Positions 1-5,324 of a stretch of DNA of 5,895 nucleotides are shown here, in pieces. Origin of the DNA: CAG-390 sp051867815 (GTDB lineage Bacteria; Bacillota; Clostridia; Oscillospirales; CAG-272); NCBI GenBank assembly GCA_051867815.1, contig JBJDZD010000122.1, forward strand, positions 1 to 5,895. The letters are read 5' to 3'. Under the pieces are notes generated by a model. That model did no database searches. It saw only the letters and a list, made by a program, of their open reading frames with translations, and was not told the origin of the DNA. Both the position numbers and the translations under genes were made by a program. Numbering within the stretch: the first letter of the stretch is position 1; each line of letters begins with the position of its first letter.

Positions 1-100
1 ATTTTTTCTCAATTATTTTCGATAAACCTATTGACTTTTCTTAGCAGGTTTGATTTCTGCGAGGCAAATATTGAGCCTTGACAAATTACGACTTGTAAAG

Positions 101-129
101 CAAAACACCACGGATTCCGTGGTGTTTTG
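101..129 (-). terminator. Hairpin terminator after the lipoprotein gene
   Basis: A perfect 13-bp stem (arms 101-113 and 117-129) closes on a 3-nt loop. Read on the minus strand, the descending arm ends in GTTTTG and is followed by CTTTAC, a short interrupted U-run. It lies about 80 nt beyond the stop of the lipoprotein gene and is the only strong hairpin there, so it probably ends that transcript. The near-perfect symmetry means it could also stop a plus-strand transcript entering from the left edge. The U-tract is weaker than ideal in both directions. Confidence 0.7.
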
Positions 130-207
130 CGTAAAGGCTGCTTATTCGGTTGTTATAATTTTACCGCTAATTTTGCACGCCCTCGGAGCAGTCCTGCTTT
201 ATTGAAT

Positions 208-543
208 TCATTTTTCCTTTGTGTAATCAACGCCGTTGATGGTGATGGTGTCACCGTCTTTTTCAAAGCTCCATTCAACGACAGCGTCTTCTTCGCTGAG
301 ATTGAGGGCGCTTGCGAGCTTTTCGTTGAGGTCGAGGATGATCTTGCCGTCCTTGATCTTGTAGGTGGTCTCAACTTCAACGATGAGAGCCTTGTAGGTC
401 ACCTTGTCACCGTCGAAGGTCCACTTAGTAAGTCCGAGCTTATCGGAATAAGTACCGGAGAGGCGAGTGCCGCAGGAAGCGAGGATGGCGAGGGACATGA
501 CGAGTACGAGCGCGAGAGAAAGAATTCTGGTGAATTTCTTCAT
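208..543 (-). CDS. Small secreted lipoprotein, DUF5640-like
   Basis: The 111-residue protein starts with a lipoprotein signal peptide: K2-K3 and R6, a hydrophobic stretch at about residues 7-20, and the lipobox L21-A22-S23-C24. Cys24 should be lipidated and anchor the mature protein of about 88 residues on the outer face of the membrane. The mature part alternates short beta-strand-like segments and turns (GTY near 30, WTFDGDKVTY at 41-50, YKIKDGKI at 61-68, WSFEKDGDTITINGVDY at 91-107). This resembles the small clostridial lipoproteins often placed in DUF5640, by memory of the family pattern only. No catalytic residues are visible and the function is unknown. The start is fixed by a CAGGAG ribosome binding site about 8 nt upstream (551-557). 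It has its own consensus promoter and a downstream hairpin, so it can be monocistronic, although no good terminator separates it from the antiporter upstream. Confidence 0.85.
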   Translation of the reverse strand: MKKFTRILSLALVLVMSLAILASCGTRLSGTYSDKLGLTKWTFDGDKVTYKALIVEVETTYKIKDGKIILDLNEKLASALNLSEEDAVVEWSFEKDGDTITINGVDYTKEK

Positions 544-593
544 GAAATAGTCTCCTGTTCAAATGATATTTGCGGATTGTTTCCACATATTTT

Positions 594-622
594 ATTATAG
601 CAAACGGTGTGGGGTTTGTCAA
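594..622 (-). promoter_or_regulatory. Consensus sigma-A promoter of the lipoprotein gene
   Basis: On the minus strand this reads TTGACA (622-617), a spacer of exactly 17 bp, then TATAAT (599-594): a perfect match to the housekeeping consensus at optimal spacing. Transcription should begin near 586-588, giving a leader of about 45 nt before the lipoprotein ATG. It sits just 17 nt past the antiporter stop codon. Confidence 0.9.
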
Positions 623-638
623 TAGCTTCGAAGCAATT

Positions 639-1934
639 TTATTTGCTTTCAACCTGCTTGTTGACTTCCTCGCGGGCATCCGTTTTGCCCTCGGGGTTGA
701 TATCACCGGCTTTGGTGAGCGCGACCTTGGTGAGGAAGGGACCGACAAGCTCGTAAATGAGGACCGCAAAGAGGGTGATGCTCTGCGCCATCAAGCCGAC
801 CTCACCGCCGAACTCAAGCGCCTTGCTTGCCATTCCGAGTGCAACGCCTGCCTGTGGGAAGAGGGTGATGCCGAGGTATTTGACGATGTTTTCGTCACAG
901 CCGGAGGCTCTTGCACTGATGCCGGCGCCGAAATACTTGCCGAGCGAGCGCAGGATTATGTAAGCGATGCCGATAAGGACGAAAGCCCAATTGGAGAAAA
1001 CGCCGAGGTTAAGCTCCGCTCCGCTGATGACGAAGAAGAGAACCAGGAGGGGAGCGGTCCAACGGTCCGCGCGCTCCATAAGCTCCTCGGAGAAATCACA
1101 AGTATTGCAGAAGATGGTGCCGAGCATCATGCATGCAAGGAGGCTGGAAAAGGCGATTTCTATATTAGTGCCCTTGATCTCGAATTTGAGAGAGGAGATC
1201 GCAACCGTGAGCATGACGAAGGTTACGGCGATCGCCATACGCTTTGAGCGCGAATGGAAAAACCTCTCGCAGAAGGTGAAGAGGAGACCCATAACCGTGC
1301 CGACGGCAAGGGAGAGAACGACCTCGATGAGGGGGTTGAGTATCATGGATACGACGTCAACGGCTCCGCTGTGAACTGCGCCTGCAATTCCGAATGAAAC
1401 GGCAAAAACGACGAGTCCGACGGCGTCGTCAAGTGCTACGACGGGGAGGAGGATGTCGGTCACGGGGCCTTTTGCCTTATACTGACGAACGACCATGAGG
1501 GTGGCGGCCGGAGCCGTTGCGGTTGCAACCGAGCCGAGAATGATTGCCGCAGGGAGGGGGAGAGTACCCTCCGGGAGGATGAAGGAGAGGGCGATAAGAC
1601 CGGCGTCAACGACGAGGGCGGTGAAGAGCGCCTGGAAAATGCCGACGATGGTTGCCTGACGGCCGACCTTTTTCAGCTGGGAGAGGCGGAATTCGTTGCC
1701 TATCGCAAATGCGATGAAGCCGAGAGCCAAATCGCAAAGGATGCCGTAATTTTCGGGGGAGTTGGTCTCGCCGCCGAAGCCTATACCGAAGCGGCCGAGG
1801 CAGTAGGGGCCTATGAGAACGCCTGCTACAAGGTATGCGGTCACGGCGGGCAAGCCGACCTTCTTGGCAACGCGCGAAAGCATAAGACCCGAAAGCAGAG
1901 CTATGGAGAGCGTAAGAAAAATGGTTGCGTTCAT
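639..1934 (-). CDS. Cation:proton antiporter, CPA2 family (Kef/NapA-like)
   Basis: This 431-residue integral membrane protein is made almost entirely of hydrophobic segments, consistent with about 12-13 transmembrane helices. It belongs to the sodium/proton exchanger fold of the CPA2 superfamily. An ATATAPAA stretch (137-144), matching the unwound-helix region of the family, is followed by V166-A-L-D169-D170-A. The adjacent aspartates are the ion-binding pair expected of CPA2 exchangers, so proton-coupled Na+ or K+ transport is the likely role; the cation cannot be read from sequence. Basic residues R329 and K333 lie in a late helix, where the family often has a charged partner. The polar C-terminal tail (about 408-431) is short, and there is no RCK/TrkA-N nucleotide-binding domain, so it is not a full Kef channel. 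The start follows a weak GAAAGAAGAA purine tract. It has its own promoter upstream. Alternative labels such as KefB-like or NapA-like cannot be separated here. Confidence 0.88.
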   Translation of the reverse strand: MNATIFLTLSIALLSGLMLSRVAKKVGLPAVTAYLVAGVLIGPYCLGRFGIGFGGETNSPENYGILCDLALGFIAFAIGNEFRLSQLKKVGRQATIVGIFQALFTALVVDAGLIALSFILPEGTLPLPAAIILGSVATATAPAATLMVVRQYKAKGPVTDILLPVVALDDAVGLVVFAVSFGIAGAVHSGAVDVVSMILNPLIEVVLSLAVGTVMGLLFTFCERFFHSRSKRMAIAVTFVMLTVAISSLKFEIKGTNIEIAFSSLLACMMLGTIFCNTCDFSEELMERADRWTAPLLVLFFVISGAELNLGVFSNWAFVLIGIAYIILRSLGKYFGAGISARASGCDENIVKYLGITLFPQAGVALGMASKALEFGGEVGLMAQSITLFAVLIYELVGPFLTKVALTKAGDINPEGKTDAREEVNKQVESK

Positions 1935-1980
1935 TCTTCAGTTTCTTCTTTCATAAAAAATATTATTGTCACGGCTTTCA

Positions 1981-2009
1981 ATTATATCATAAAGAACGAA
2001 AAATTACAA
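1981..2009 (-). promoter_or_regulatory. Promoter of the antiporter gene
   Basis: On the minus strand this reads TTGTAA (2009-2004, four of six matches to the -35 consensus), a 17-bp spacer, then a perfect TATAAT (1986-1981). The predicted start of transcription is about 40 nt before the antiporter ATG. It lies downstream of the Hsp20 terminator, which supports separate transcription of the antiporter. Confidence 0.75.
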
Positions 2010-2092
2010 GAGTTTGGGTACTTTTTGCCGAAAAATATGTCACAATTTTGTATAATTATAATAGGAGGATCGTTGGGCATTTTGACATAGTA

Positions 2093-2124
2093 AAACGGCT
2101 CGCACCGAGCGATGCGAGCCGTTT
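2093..2124 (-). terminator. Intrinsic terminator of the hsp20 gene
   Basis: A perfect 12-bp GC-rich stem (arms 2093-2104 and 2113-2124) has an 8-nt loop. On the minus strand it begins 12 nt after the Hsp20 stop codon and runs into TTTTACTATG, a short U-run partly inside the stem. This closes the Hsp20 unit before the antiporter promoter. Confidence 0.88.
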
Positions 2125-2136
2125 AGCTTTTGGATT

Positions 2137-2562
2137 TTATTTGATTTCGAGTTTTTTGGCTTCCGGCGCCTTCTGCGTCAGCTTCGGCAGGGTGAGGGTC
2201 AGGACACCGTCCTTGTAGGAAGCATCGATGGCGTCGGCATCAATGCCGTCGAGGTCGAAGGTGCGGCTGTAGGAGCCGTACGAGCGCTCGCGACGGACGT
2301 AATTGTCCTCGTCCTTCTTGCTCTCGGACGAATGCTCTGCGTGGAGGGTAAGATAACCGTTCTGAATCTCGGCGTGTATGTCCTCCTTGGCAAAACCGGG
2401 AAGGTCTGCCTCAAGGATGTATGCGTTTTCGGTCTCGCGAATATCGGTCCTCATGGCAGGAATCCGTTCGCCGAAGAAGCGTCTTTCAAACTCTTCCATC
2501 TCCTTGAAAGGATCATAGCTCGTAACATGTGAATTGTGTACAAAGGGTGTAAGTCCAAACAT
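2137..2562 (-). CDS. hsp20: Small heat-shock protein, Hsp20/alpha-crystallin family
   Basis: This 141-residue protein is an ATP-independent holdase chaperone that binds unfolding proteins in the cytoplasm and usually forms large oligomers. A short N-terminal arm (1-35) begins MFGLTPF, an opening I recall from clostridial Hsp18/Hsp20 proteins. The alpha-crystallin domain spans about 37-127: the strand at R38-T-D-I, the L54-P-G-F turn, the NGYLTLHAEH strand (68-77), and the diagnostic G119-V-L-T-L-T-L-P126. The C-terminal L138-E-I140 matches the I-X-I/L-X-I type anchoring motif. I chose the ATG at 2562. An in-frame ATG five codons upstream (2577) overlaps the GGAGG ribosome binding site itself and has no site of its own. 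A CIRCE operator and promoter lie upstream and a strong terminator downstream, so it is a single-gene heat-shock unit probably repressed by HrcA. Confidence 0.95.
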   Translation of the reverse strand: MFGLTPFVHNSHVTSYDPFKEMEEFERRFFGERIPAMRTDIRETENAYILEADLPGFAKEDIHAEIQNGYLTLHAEHSSESKKDEDNYVRRERSYGSYSRTFDLDGIDADAIDASYKDGVLTLTLPKLTQKAPEAKKLEIK

Positions 2563-2570
2563 AACAGATA

Positions 2571-2575
2571 CCTCC
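2571..2575 (-). promoter_or_regulatory. Ribosome binding site fixing the Hsp20 start
   Basis: GGAGG on the minus strand lies 8 nt before the ATG at 2562. Its first G is also the last base of an upstream in-frame ATG (2577-2575), so that earlier ATG is part of the ribosome binding region and unlikely to be used. Confidence 0.85.
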
Positions 2576-2708
2576 ATAAATATTTTTTGTTTTTTTTGAA
2601 TTCTGTGTGATGAAGTTGGATTTGCCGCCTCGGAATCGCCCCGTCTGCGCGCCCTCGGGGGTCGGTTCTTTCGACACTAATATGATACACCCAATATGTG
2701 AACTATGT

Positions 2709-2737
2709 ATTATAAAACGATGTATTTTTTGAAAACA
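2709..2737 (-). promoter_or_regulatory. Probable hsp20 promoter beside CIRCE
   Basis: A perfect -10 TATAAT is read on the minus strand (2714-2709). The -35 is poor: the best candidate is TTTTCA (2735-2730) with a short 15-bp spacer, while the hexamer at 17-bp spacing (TGTTTT) does not match consensus. The weak -35 directly abuts CIRCE, so repressor bound there would block polymerase. Transcription would start near 2702, giving a leader of about 140 nt. I saw no better promoter upstream of CIRCE. Confidence 0.55.
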
Positions 2738-2764
2738 TTAGCACTCTTTTCGTGAGAGTGCTAA
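2738..2764 (-). promoter_or_regulatory. CIRCE operator (HrcA binding site)
   Basis: TTAGCACTC (2738-2746), a 9-nt spacer and GAGTGCTAA (2756-2764) match the CIRCE consensus at every position of both arms, with the canonical spacing. CIRCE is bound by the heat-shock repressor HrcA, classically in front of groESL and the hrcA-dnaK operon. Here the nearest gene on the minus strand is hsp20, with its -10 box 24 bp away. The nearest plus-strand gene begins about 390 bp away and has its own promoter, so hsp20 is the likely target. Confidence 0.97.
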
Positions 2765-3040
2765 AAATATTTCGCCAAAACCGCATGTAATGAGAGCAAA
2801 TGCTTGGCAGAGTGCTACAATATCTGCTAAAAATCGTGCTGCCTGCGATGTGGCGTGATTGGCGGGGCAAACGATAAAATCCGACTGTATTCGCTGTGGA
2901 ATAAAGAGGAAAAATTGCCGTAAATTCATCAAATTTTGCCTTGAAGAAAACGGCATTTTGCTCAGCTGCTGCCACGTGGGCTTTCTCTTTTCGTCATTAT
3001 GCGAATAACGGAGCGATTTATATATATATATTGTAGGTAA
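2765..3040. other. Intergenic stretch without a convincing gene
   Basis: Between CIRCE and the promoter region of the dehydrogenase operon I find no open frame with a ribosome binding site and credible composition. Two overlapping minus-strand frames exist here, but they run through CIRCE and the hsp20 promoter and resemble no family. Notable items are an isolated CIRCE-like half-site GAGTGCTA (2810-2817) and a run of six TA dinucleotides (3019-3030) about 35 bp upstream of the next -35 box. No tRNA or riboswitch pattern was recognised. Confidence 0.6.
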
Positions 3041-3080
3041 TCCTGCCGAAAGTGCAAGCGATTGCTTGACAAATGCAGGA
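3041..3080. repeat. Nested inverted repeat over the operon -35 box
   Basis: The outer arms are TCCTGC (3041-3046) and GCAGGA (3075-3080). The inner arms are CAAGC (3055-3059) and GCTTG (3064-3068). The two dyads are centred within 1 bp of each other, and the inner right arm overlaps the TTGACA box at 3066. Such a layout could be an operator for a dimeric repressor. It does not match the Rex-type site that I know, and short arms like these can arise by chance. Confidence 0.4.
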
Positions 3081-3095
3081 CTTCTGTGATATAAT
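3066..3095 (+). promoter_or_regulatory. Strong promoter of the ldh-hdrBCA operon
   Basis: TTGACA (3066-3071), an 18-bp spacer and TATAAT (3090-3095) give perfect hexamers at near-optimal spacing. Transcription should start near 3102, leaving a leader of about 54 nt before the ATG at 3156. No other promoter or terminator is visible up to the end of the window, so it probably drives all four plus-strand genes. Confidence 0.88.
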
Positions 3096-3109
3096 ATATT
3101 CTGTATGAG

Positions 3110-3127
3110 AATGCTGTTTGCGGCATT
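3110..3127 (+). other. Small leader hairpin upstream of the dehydrogenase
   Basis: AATGCTG (3110-3116) can pair with CGGCATT (3121-3127) around a TTTG loop, seven pairs including one G-U. Four T's (3126-3129) overlap the end of the stem. It would lie at the extreme 5' end of the transcript. It could protect the RNA or act as a weak attenuator, but it is short and no alternative fold is evident. Confidence 0.35.
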
Positions 3128-3155
3128 TTCAAAGTCTATTGTACGAGGTTAAATT

Positions 3156-4106
3156 ATGGGAGCAAAAATTACCATCATCGGAGCCGGAAGCGTCGGCTCT
3201 ACCATTGCGTTTGCGCTGTCGGACGAAAGCCTTGCATCCGAGATCGTTCTTGTTGACATTAACAAGGATAAAGCCGAGGGAGAGGCAATGGATATTATCC
3301 AGGGCACCTATTTCCGCGACCCCATCTCGATCATCGCGGGCGAATATGAGGATGCCAAGGGTTCAGATATCGTCATCATCACCTCGGGCGTTGCGCGAAA
3401 GCCCGGACAGTCGAGGATCGACCTCACGCAGACGAACCTTAACATTCTCAAGAGCATCACGCCCAGTATCGTTTCGGTCTGCCCCGATGCGCTCTACATC
3501 ATCGTAAGCAATCCCGCGGACATCATGACCTACGCCTTTACCAAGATCTCGGGACTTCCCGAAAGGCAGATCATCGGCTCGGGTACTCTTCTTGACACCG
3601 CCCGTCTGCGCTACGCCCTCTCAAATCACTACGGAGTGGCTCAGAAGAACATACACGCATACGTTTTCGGCGAGCATGGAGATACCTCCTTCATCCCGTG
3701 GTCAAATGCGTATGTTTCCTGCGTCAAGATCGACGAGTACCACAAGCTCGCCAATATGACAAGCCACGACGAAATTCCTCCCCTTGATAAGGATTATATG
3801 CTCGAATATGTTCGCAAGTCGGGCGCAACCATCATCAAGTACAAGGGTGCGACCTTCTATGCAATAGCGCAGACGGTTGCACAGCTTTGCAGCATCCTGC
3901 TTTCATCCAGCGATTCCGTTCAGGTGGTCTGCTCGATGATGCACGGCGAATACGGCATAGACGACGTGTGCCTGAGCACCCTGACCCTCGTCGGTCCTCG
4001 CGGAATCCACGGCAAGATACCGGTTTCGCTGACGGACGAAGAGATAGGAAAGCTCCACGCAAGTGCCGAGGCGCTTAAGTCGGTTTTGCGCAGCGTCAGC
4101 ATTTGA
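3156..4106 (+). CDS. ldh: L-lactate/malate dehydrogenase family enzyme, NAD-dependent
   Basis: At 316 residues it has full family length. It would interconvert a 2-hydroxyacid and its 2-oxoacid with NAD(H) in the cytoplasm. The Rossmann fold begins with G9-A-G-S-V-G14, and D34 ends the second strand, as expected for NAD rather than NADP. Catalytic residues are present: N119 (SNP), D147 and R150 (LLDTARLR), and H174 in G172-E-H-G-D176. GEHGD and the GATFYAIA stretch with T233 (LDH position 246) are lactate-type. Against this, R81 in ARKPGQSR occupies LDH position 102, where lactate enzymes usually have Gln and malate enzymes Arg; R87 is the mobile-loop arginine. The substrate is therefore open between pyruvate/lactate and oxaloacetate/malate. 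GAGG (3145-3148) lies 7 nt before the ATG. It is first in a run with hdrB, hdrC and hdrA, 32 nt before hdrB with no terminator, which suggests coupling of its NAD(H) turnover to that complex. Confidence 0.93.
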   Translation: MGAKITIIGAGSVGSTIAFALSDESLASEIVLVDINKDKAEGEAMDIIQGTYFRDPISIIAGEYEDAKGSDIVIITSGVARKPGQSRIDLTQTNLNILKSITPSIVSVCPDALYIIVSNPADIMTYAFTKISGLPERQIIGSGTLLDTARLRYALSNHYGVAQKNIHAYVFGEHGDTSFIPWSNAYVSCVKIDEYHKLANMTSHDEIPPLDKDYMLEYVRKSGATIIKYKGATFYAIAQTVAQLCSILLSSSDSVQVVCSMMHGEYGIDDVCLSTLTLVGPRGIHGKIPVSLTDEEIGKLHASAEALKSVLRSVSI

Positions 4107-4138
4107 GTTAGAAAATTTATTATTGAAAGGATATAGAA

Positions 4139-4927
4139 ATGAAGTACAGTTACTATCCCGGTTGTACTCTGAAGAACAAGGCTCAGGATCTTGACGCTTA
4201 TGCAAGAAAATCTGCCGAAGTTCTGGGCTTCGAGCTGGAAGAGATCGAGAATTGGCAGTGCTGTGGCGGTGTTTATCCCCTCGGCAGTGACGAGATCGCA
4301 ACGAAACTCTCTTCGGTAAGAGCGCTGAACGAGGCAAAGCAAAAGGGTCAGGATCTCGTCACCCTCTGTTCGGCGTGCCACCATGTCATCAAGCGTGTCA
4401 ACGACGACATGCAGACGAATGATGACATCAGGACCAGAGCCAACAACTACCTGAAGCTCGATACCCCCTACGAGGGCGAGACGAAGGTCATCCATTTCCT
4501 CGAGCTGCTTCGCGATACCGTCGGCTTTGAAGAGCTGAAGAAGCACGTGGTCAAGCCCTTCACCGGAAAGAAGATCGGCGCATACTACGGTTGCCTGCTT
4601 CTCCGTCCCTCCGGTATCATGGCGTTCGACGACCCGGAAAACCCCAAGATCATTGAGGATTTCATCCGCGCCATAGGCGGTACCCCCGTGGTTTATCCCT
4701 ACCGCAACGAGTGCTGCGGCGGTTACATATCTCTTAAGGAAAAGGATATGGCGAAAAACATGTGCGACAAGATCAAGCAGAGCGCTTCGGGCTTCGGCGC
4801 GGACATGCTCATCACGGCTTGCCCTTTGTGCATGTATAATCTTAATAAGAGCGCGGCGGAAGGACTTCCCGTTTACTATTTCACGGAGCTTCTCGCAGAG
4901 GCTCTCGGACTTAAGGAGGAGGCGTGA
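4139..4927 (+). CDS. hdrB: Heterodisulfide reductase-like subunit B (HdrB)
   Basis: The 262-residue protein has two complete cysteine-rich CCG domains. Domain one holds C9, C41-C42-G43 and C77-x-x-C80; domain two holds C152, C192-C193-G194 and C228-x-x-C231. Spacings fit the CX31-39CCGX33-CXXC pattern of HdrB. In methanogen HdrB these ten cysteines hold two noncubane [4Fe-4S] clusters that reduce the CoM-CoB heterodisulfide. All are kept here, so a disulfide or similar thiol substrate is plausible, but a bacterium of this kind would not be expected to use CoM-CoB, and the real substrate is unknown. Soluble, with no membrane segment. AAAGG lies about 8-9 nt before the ATG. The stop overlaps the alternative GTG start of hdrC, and AGGAGGAGG inside its last codons serves hdrC. 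Related CCG proteins (LutA/GlpC type) were considered, but the neighbouring hdrC and hdrA favour HdrB. Confidence 0.93.
   Translation: MKYSYYPGCTLKNKAQDLDAYARKSAEVLGFELEEIENWQCCGGVYPLGSDEIATKLSSVRALNEAKQKGQDLVTLCSACHHVIKRVNDDMQTNDDIRTRANNYLKLDTPYEGETKVIHFLELLRDTVGFEELKKHVVKPFTGKKIGAYYGCLLLRPSGIMAFDDPENPKIIEDFIRAIGGTPVVYPYRNECCGGYISLKEKDMAKNMCDKIKQSASGFGADMLITACPLCMYNLNKSAAEGLPVYYFTELLAEALGLKEEA
4914..4922 (+). promoter_or_regulatory. Ribosome binding site fixing the hdrC start
   Basis: AGGAGGAGG within the last codons of hdrB. Its right-hand AGGAGG (4917-4922) is 7 nt from the ATG at 4930 and only 1 nt from the in-frame GTG at 4924. The left-hand copy is 4 nt from the GTG. Spacing and codon preference favour the ATG. 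Confidence 0.75.
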
Positions 4928-4929
4928 GC

Positions 4930-5319
4930 ATGACTACCGAAAAGAAGCAGGCGGAGCGCATCCGCGAGATAAGCGGCGTCAATCCCCTTAAGTGCATGAA
5001 GTGCGGCAAATGCTCGGCTACCTGCCCTGCATTTGACGAGATGGATATCAAGCCCCATCAGTTCGTGTCCTACGTTGCAAACGAGAATATCGAGGCGCTT
5101 GTCAATTCCAAGTCGCTCTGGAAGTGCCTTTCTTGCTTTGCATGCGTTGAGCGTTGCCCCAGAAACGTTCAGCCCGGCAAGGTAATTGACGCGGCAAGAC
5201 AGATAGTCGTTCGCGAGCGCGGAGGCAATTACCTCGCCGCAAACGAGATTCCCGAGCTTCTTGACGAGGACACTCCTCAGCAGCTCCTGGTCAGCGCATA
5301 CAGAAGATATAAGAGGTGA
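4930..5319 (+). CDS. hdrC: Heterodisulfide reductase-like subunit C (HdrC)
   Basis: The 129-residue iron-sulfur protein carries two classical 4Fe-4S motifs: C22-x-x-C25-x-x-C28-x-x-x-C32-P and C66-x-x-C69-x-x-C72-x-x-x-C76-P. In Hdr complexes this subunit relays electrons between the HdrA flavin and the HdrB clusters. Length and motif spacing suit soluble HdrC; there are no membrane helices, so it is not the membrane-bound HdrDE type. The ATG at 4930 was chosen for its ribosome binding site spacing. A GTG at 4924 would add two residues and overlap the hdrB stop by 4 nt. Either way hdrB and hdrC are probably translationally coupled. The end of the gene contains the ribosome binding site of hdrA. 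Confidence 0.93.
   Translation: MTTEKKQAERIREISGVNPLKCMKCGKCSATCPAFDEMDIKPHQFVSYVANENIEALVNSKSLWKCLSCFACVERCPRNVQPGKVIDAARQIVVRERGGNYLAANEIPELLDEDTPQQLLVSAYRRYKR
5313..5319 (+). promoter_or_regulatory. Ribosome binding site of hdrA inside the hdrC stop
   Basis: GAGGTGA is complementary to the 16S rRNA tail and lies 5 nt before the ATG at 5325. Its last three bases are the hdrC stop codon, so termination on hdrC and initiation on hdrA are likely coupled. Confidence 0.75.
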
Positions 5320-5324
5320 GCGGA

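Noticed and set aside
1..81. Plus-strand frame open from the left edge to a TGA at 79-81, possibly the tail of a gene
   Set aside because: Only 26 codons, AT-rich and hydrophobic with no recognisable family; a second plus frame is also open to 45. It cannot be separated from spacer DNA.
78..106. TTGACA at 78-83 as a plus-strand promoter
   Set aside because: The -10 position falls in the terminator stem with no TATAAT-like sequence and no gene follows.
631..648. AAGCAA/TTGCTT inverted repeat at the antiporter stop as a terminator
   Set aside because: Only six A/T-rich pairs, overlapping the stop codon, with no U-run after it on the minus strand.
127..1374. Long plus-strand open frames opposite the lipoprotein and antiporter
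   Set aside because: They are antisense to well-supported genes, have no ribosome binding sites and resemble no family; they arise from biased codon use on the other strand.
2082..2110. TTGACA at 2082-2087 as a plus-strand promoter
   Set aside because: No -10 box at 16-18 bp; that position is the loop of the hsp20 terminator hairpin.
2451..2690. Minus-strand open frame of 79 codons starting in the hsp20 leader
   Set aside because: It enters the hsp20 gene in another frame; no ribosome binding site, and the Hsp20 frame is certain.
2703..2975. Two overlapping minus-strand open frames of 90 and 72 codons upstream of hsp20
   Set aside because: They run across the CIRCE operator (the longer also over the hsp20 -10 box), lack ribosome binding sites and have no family-like composition.
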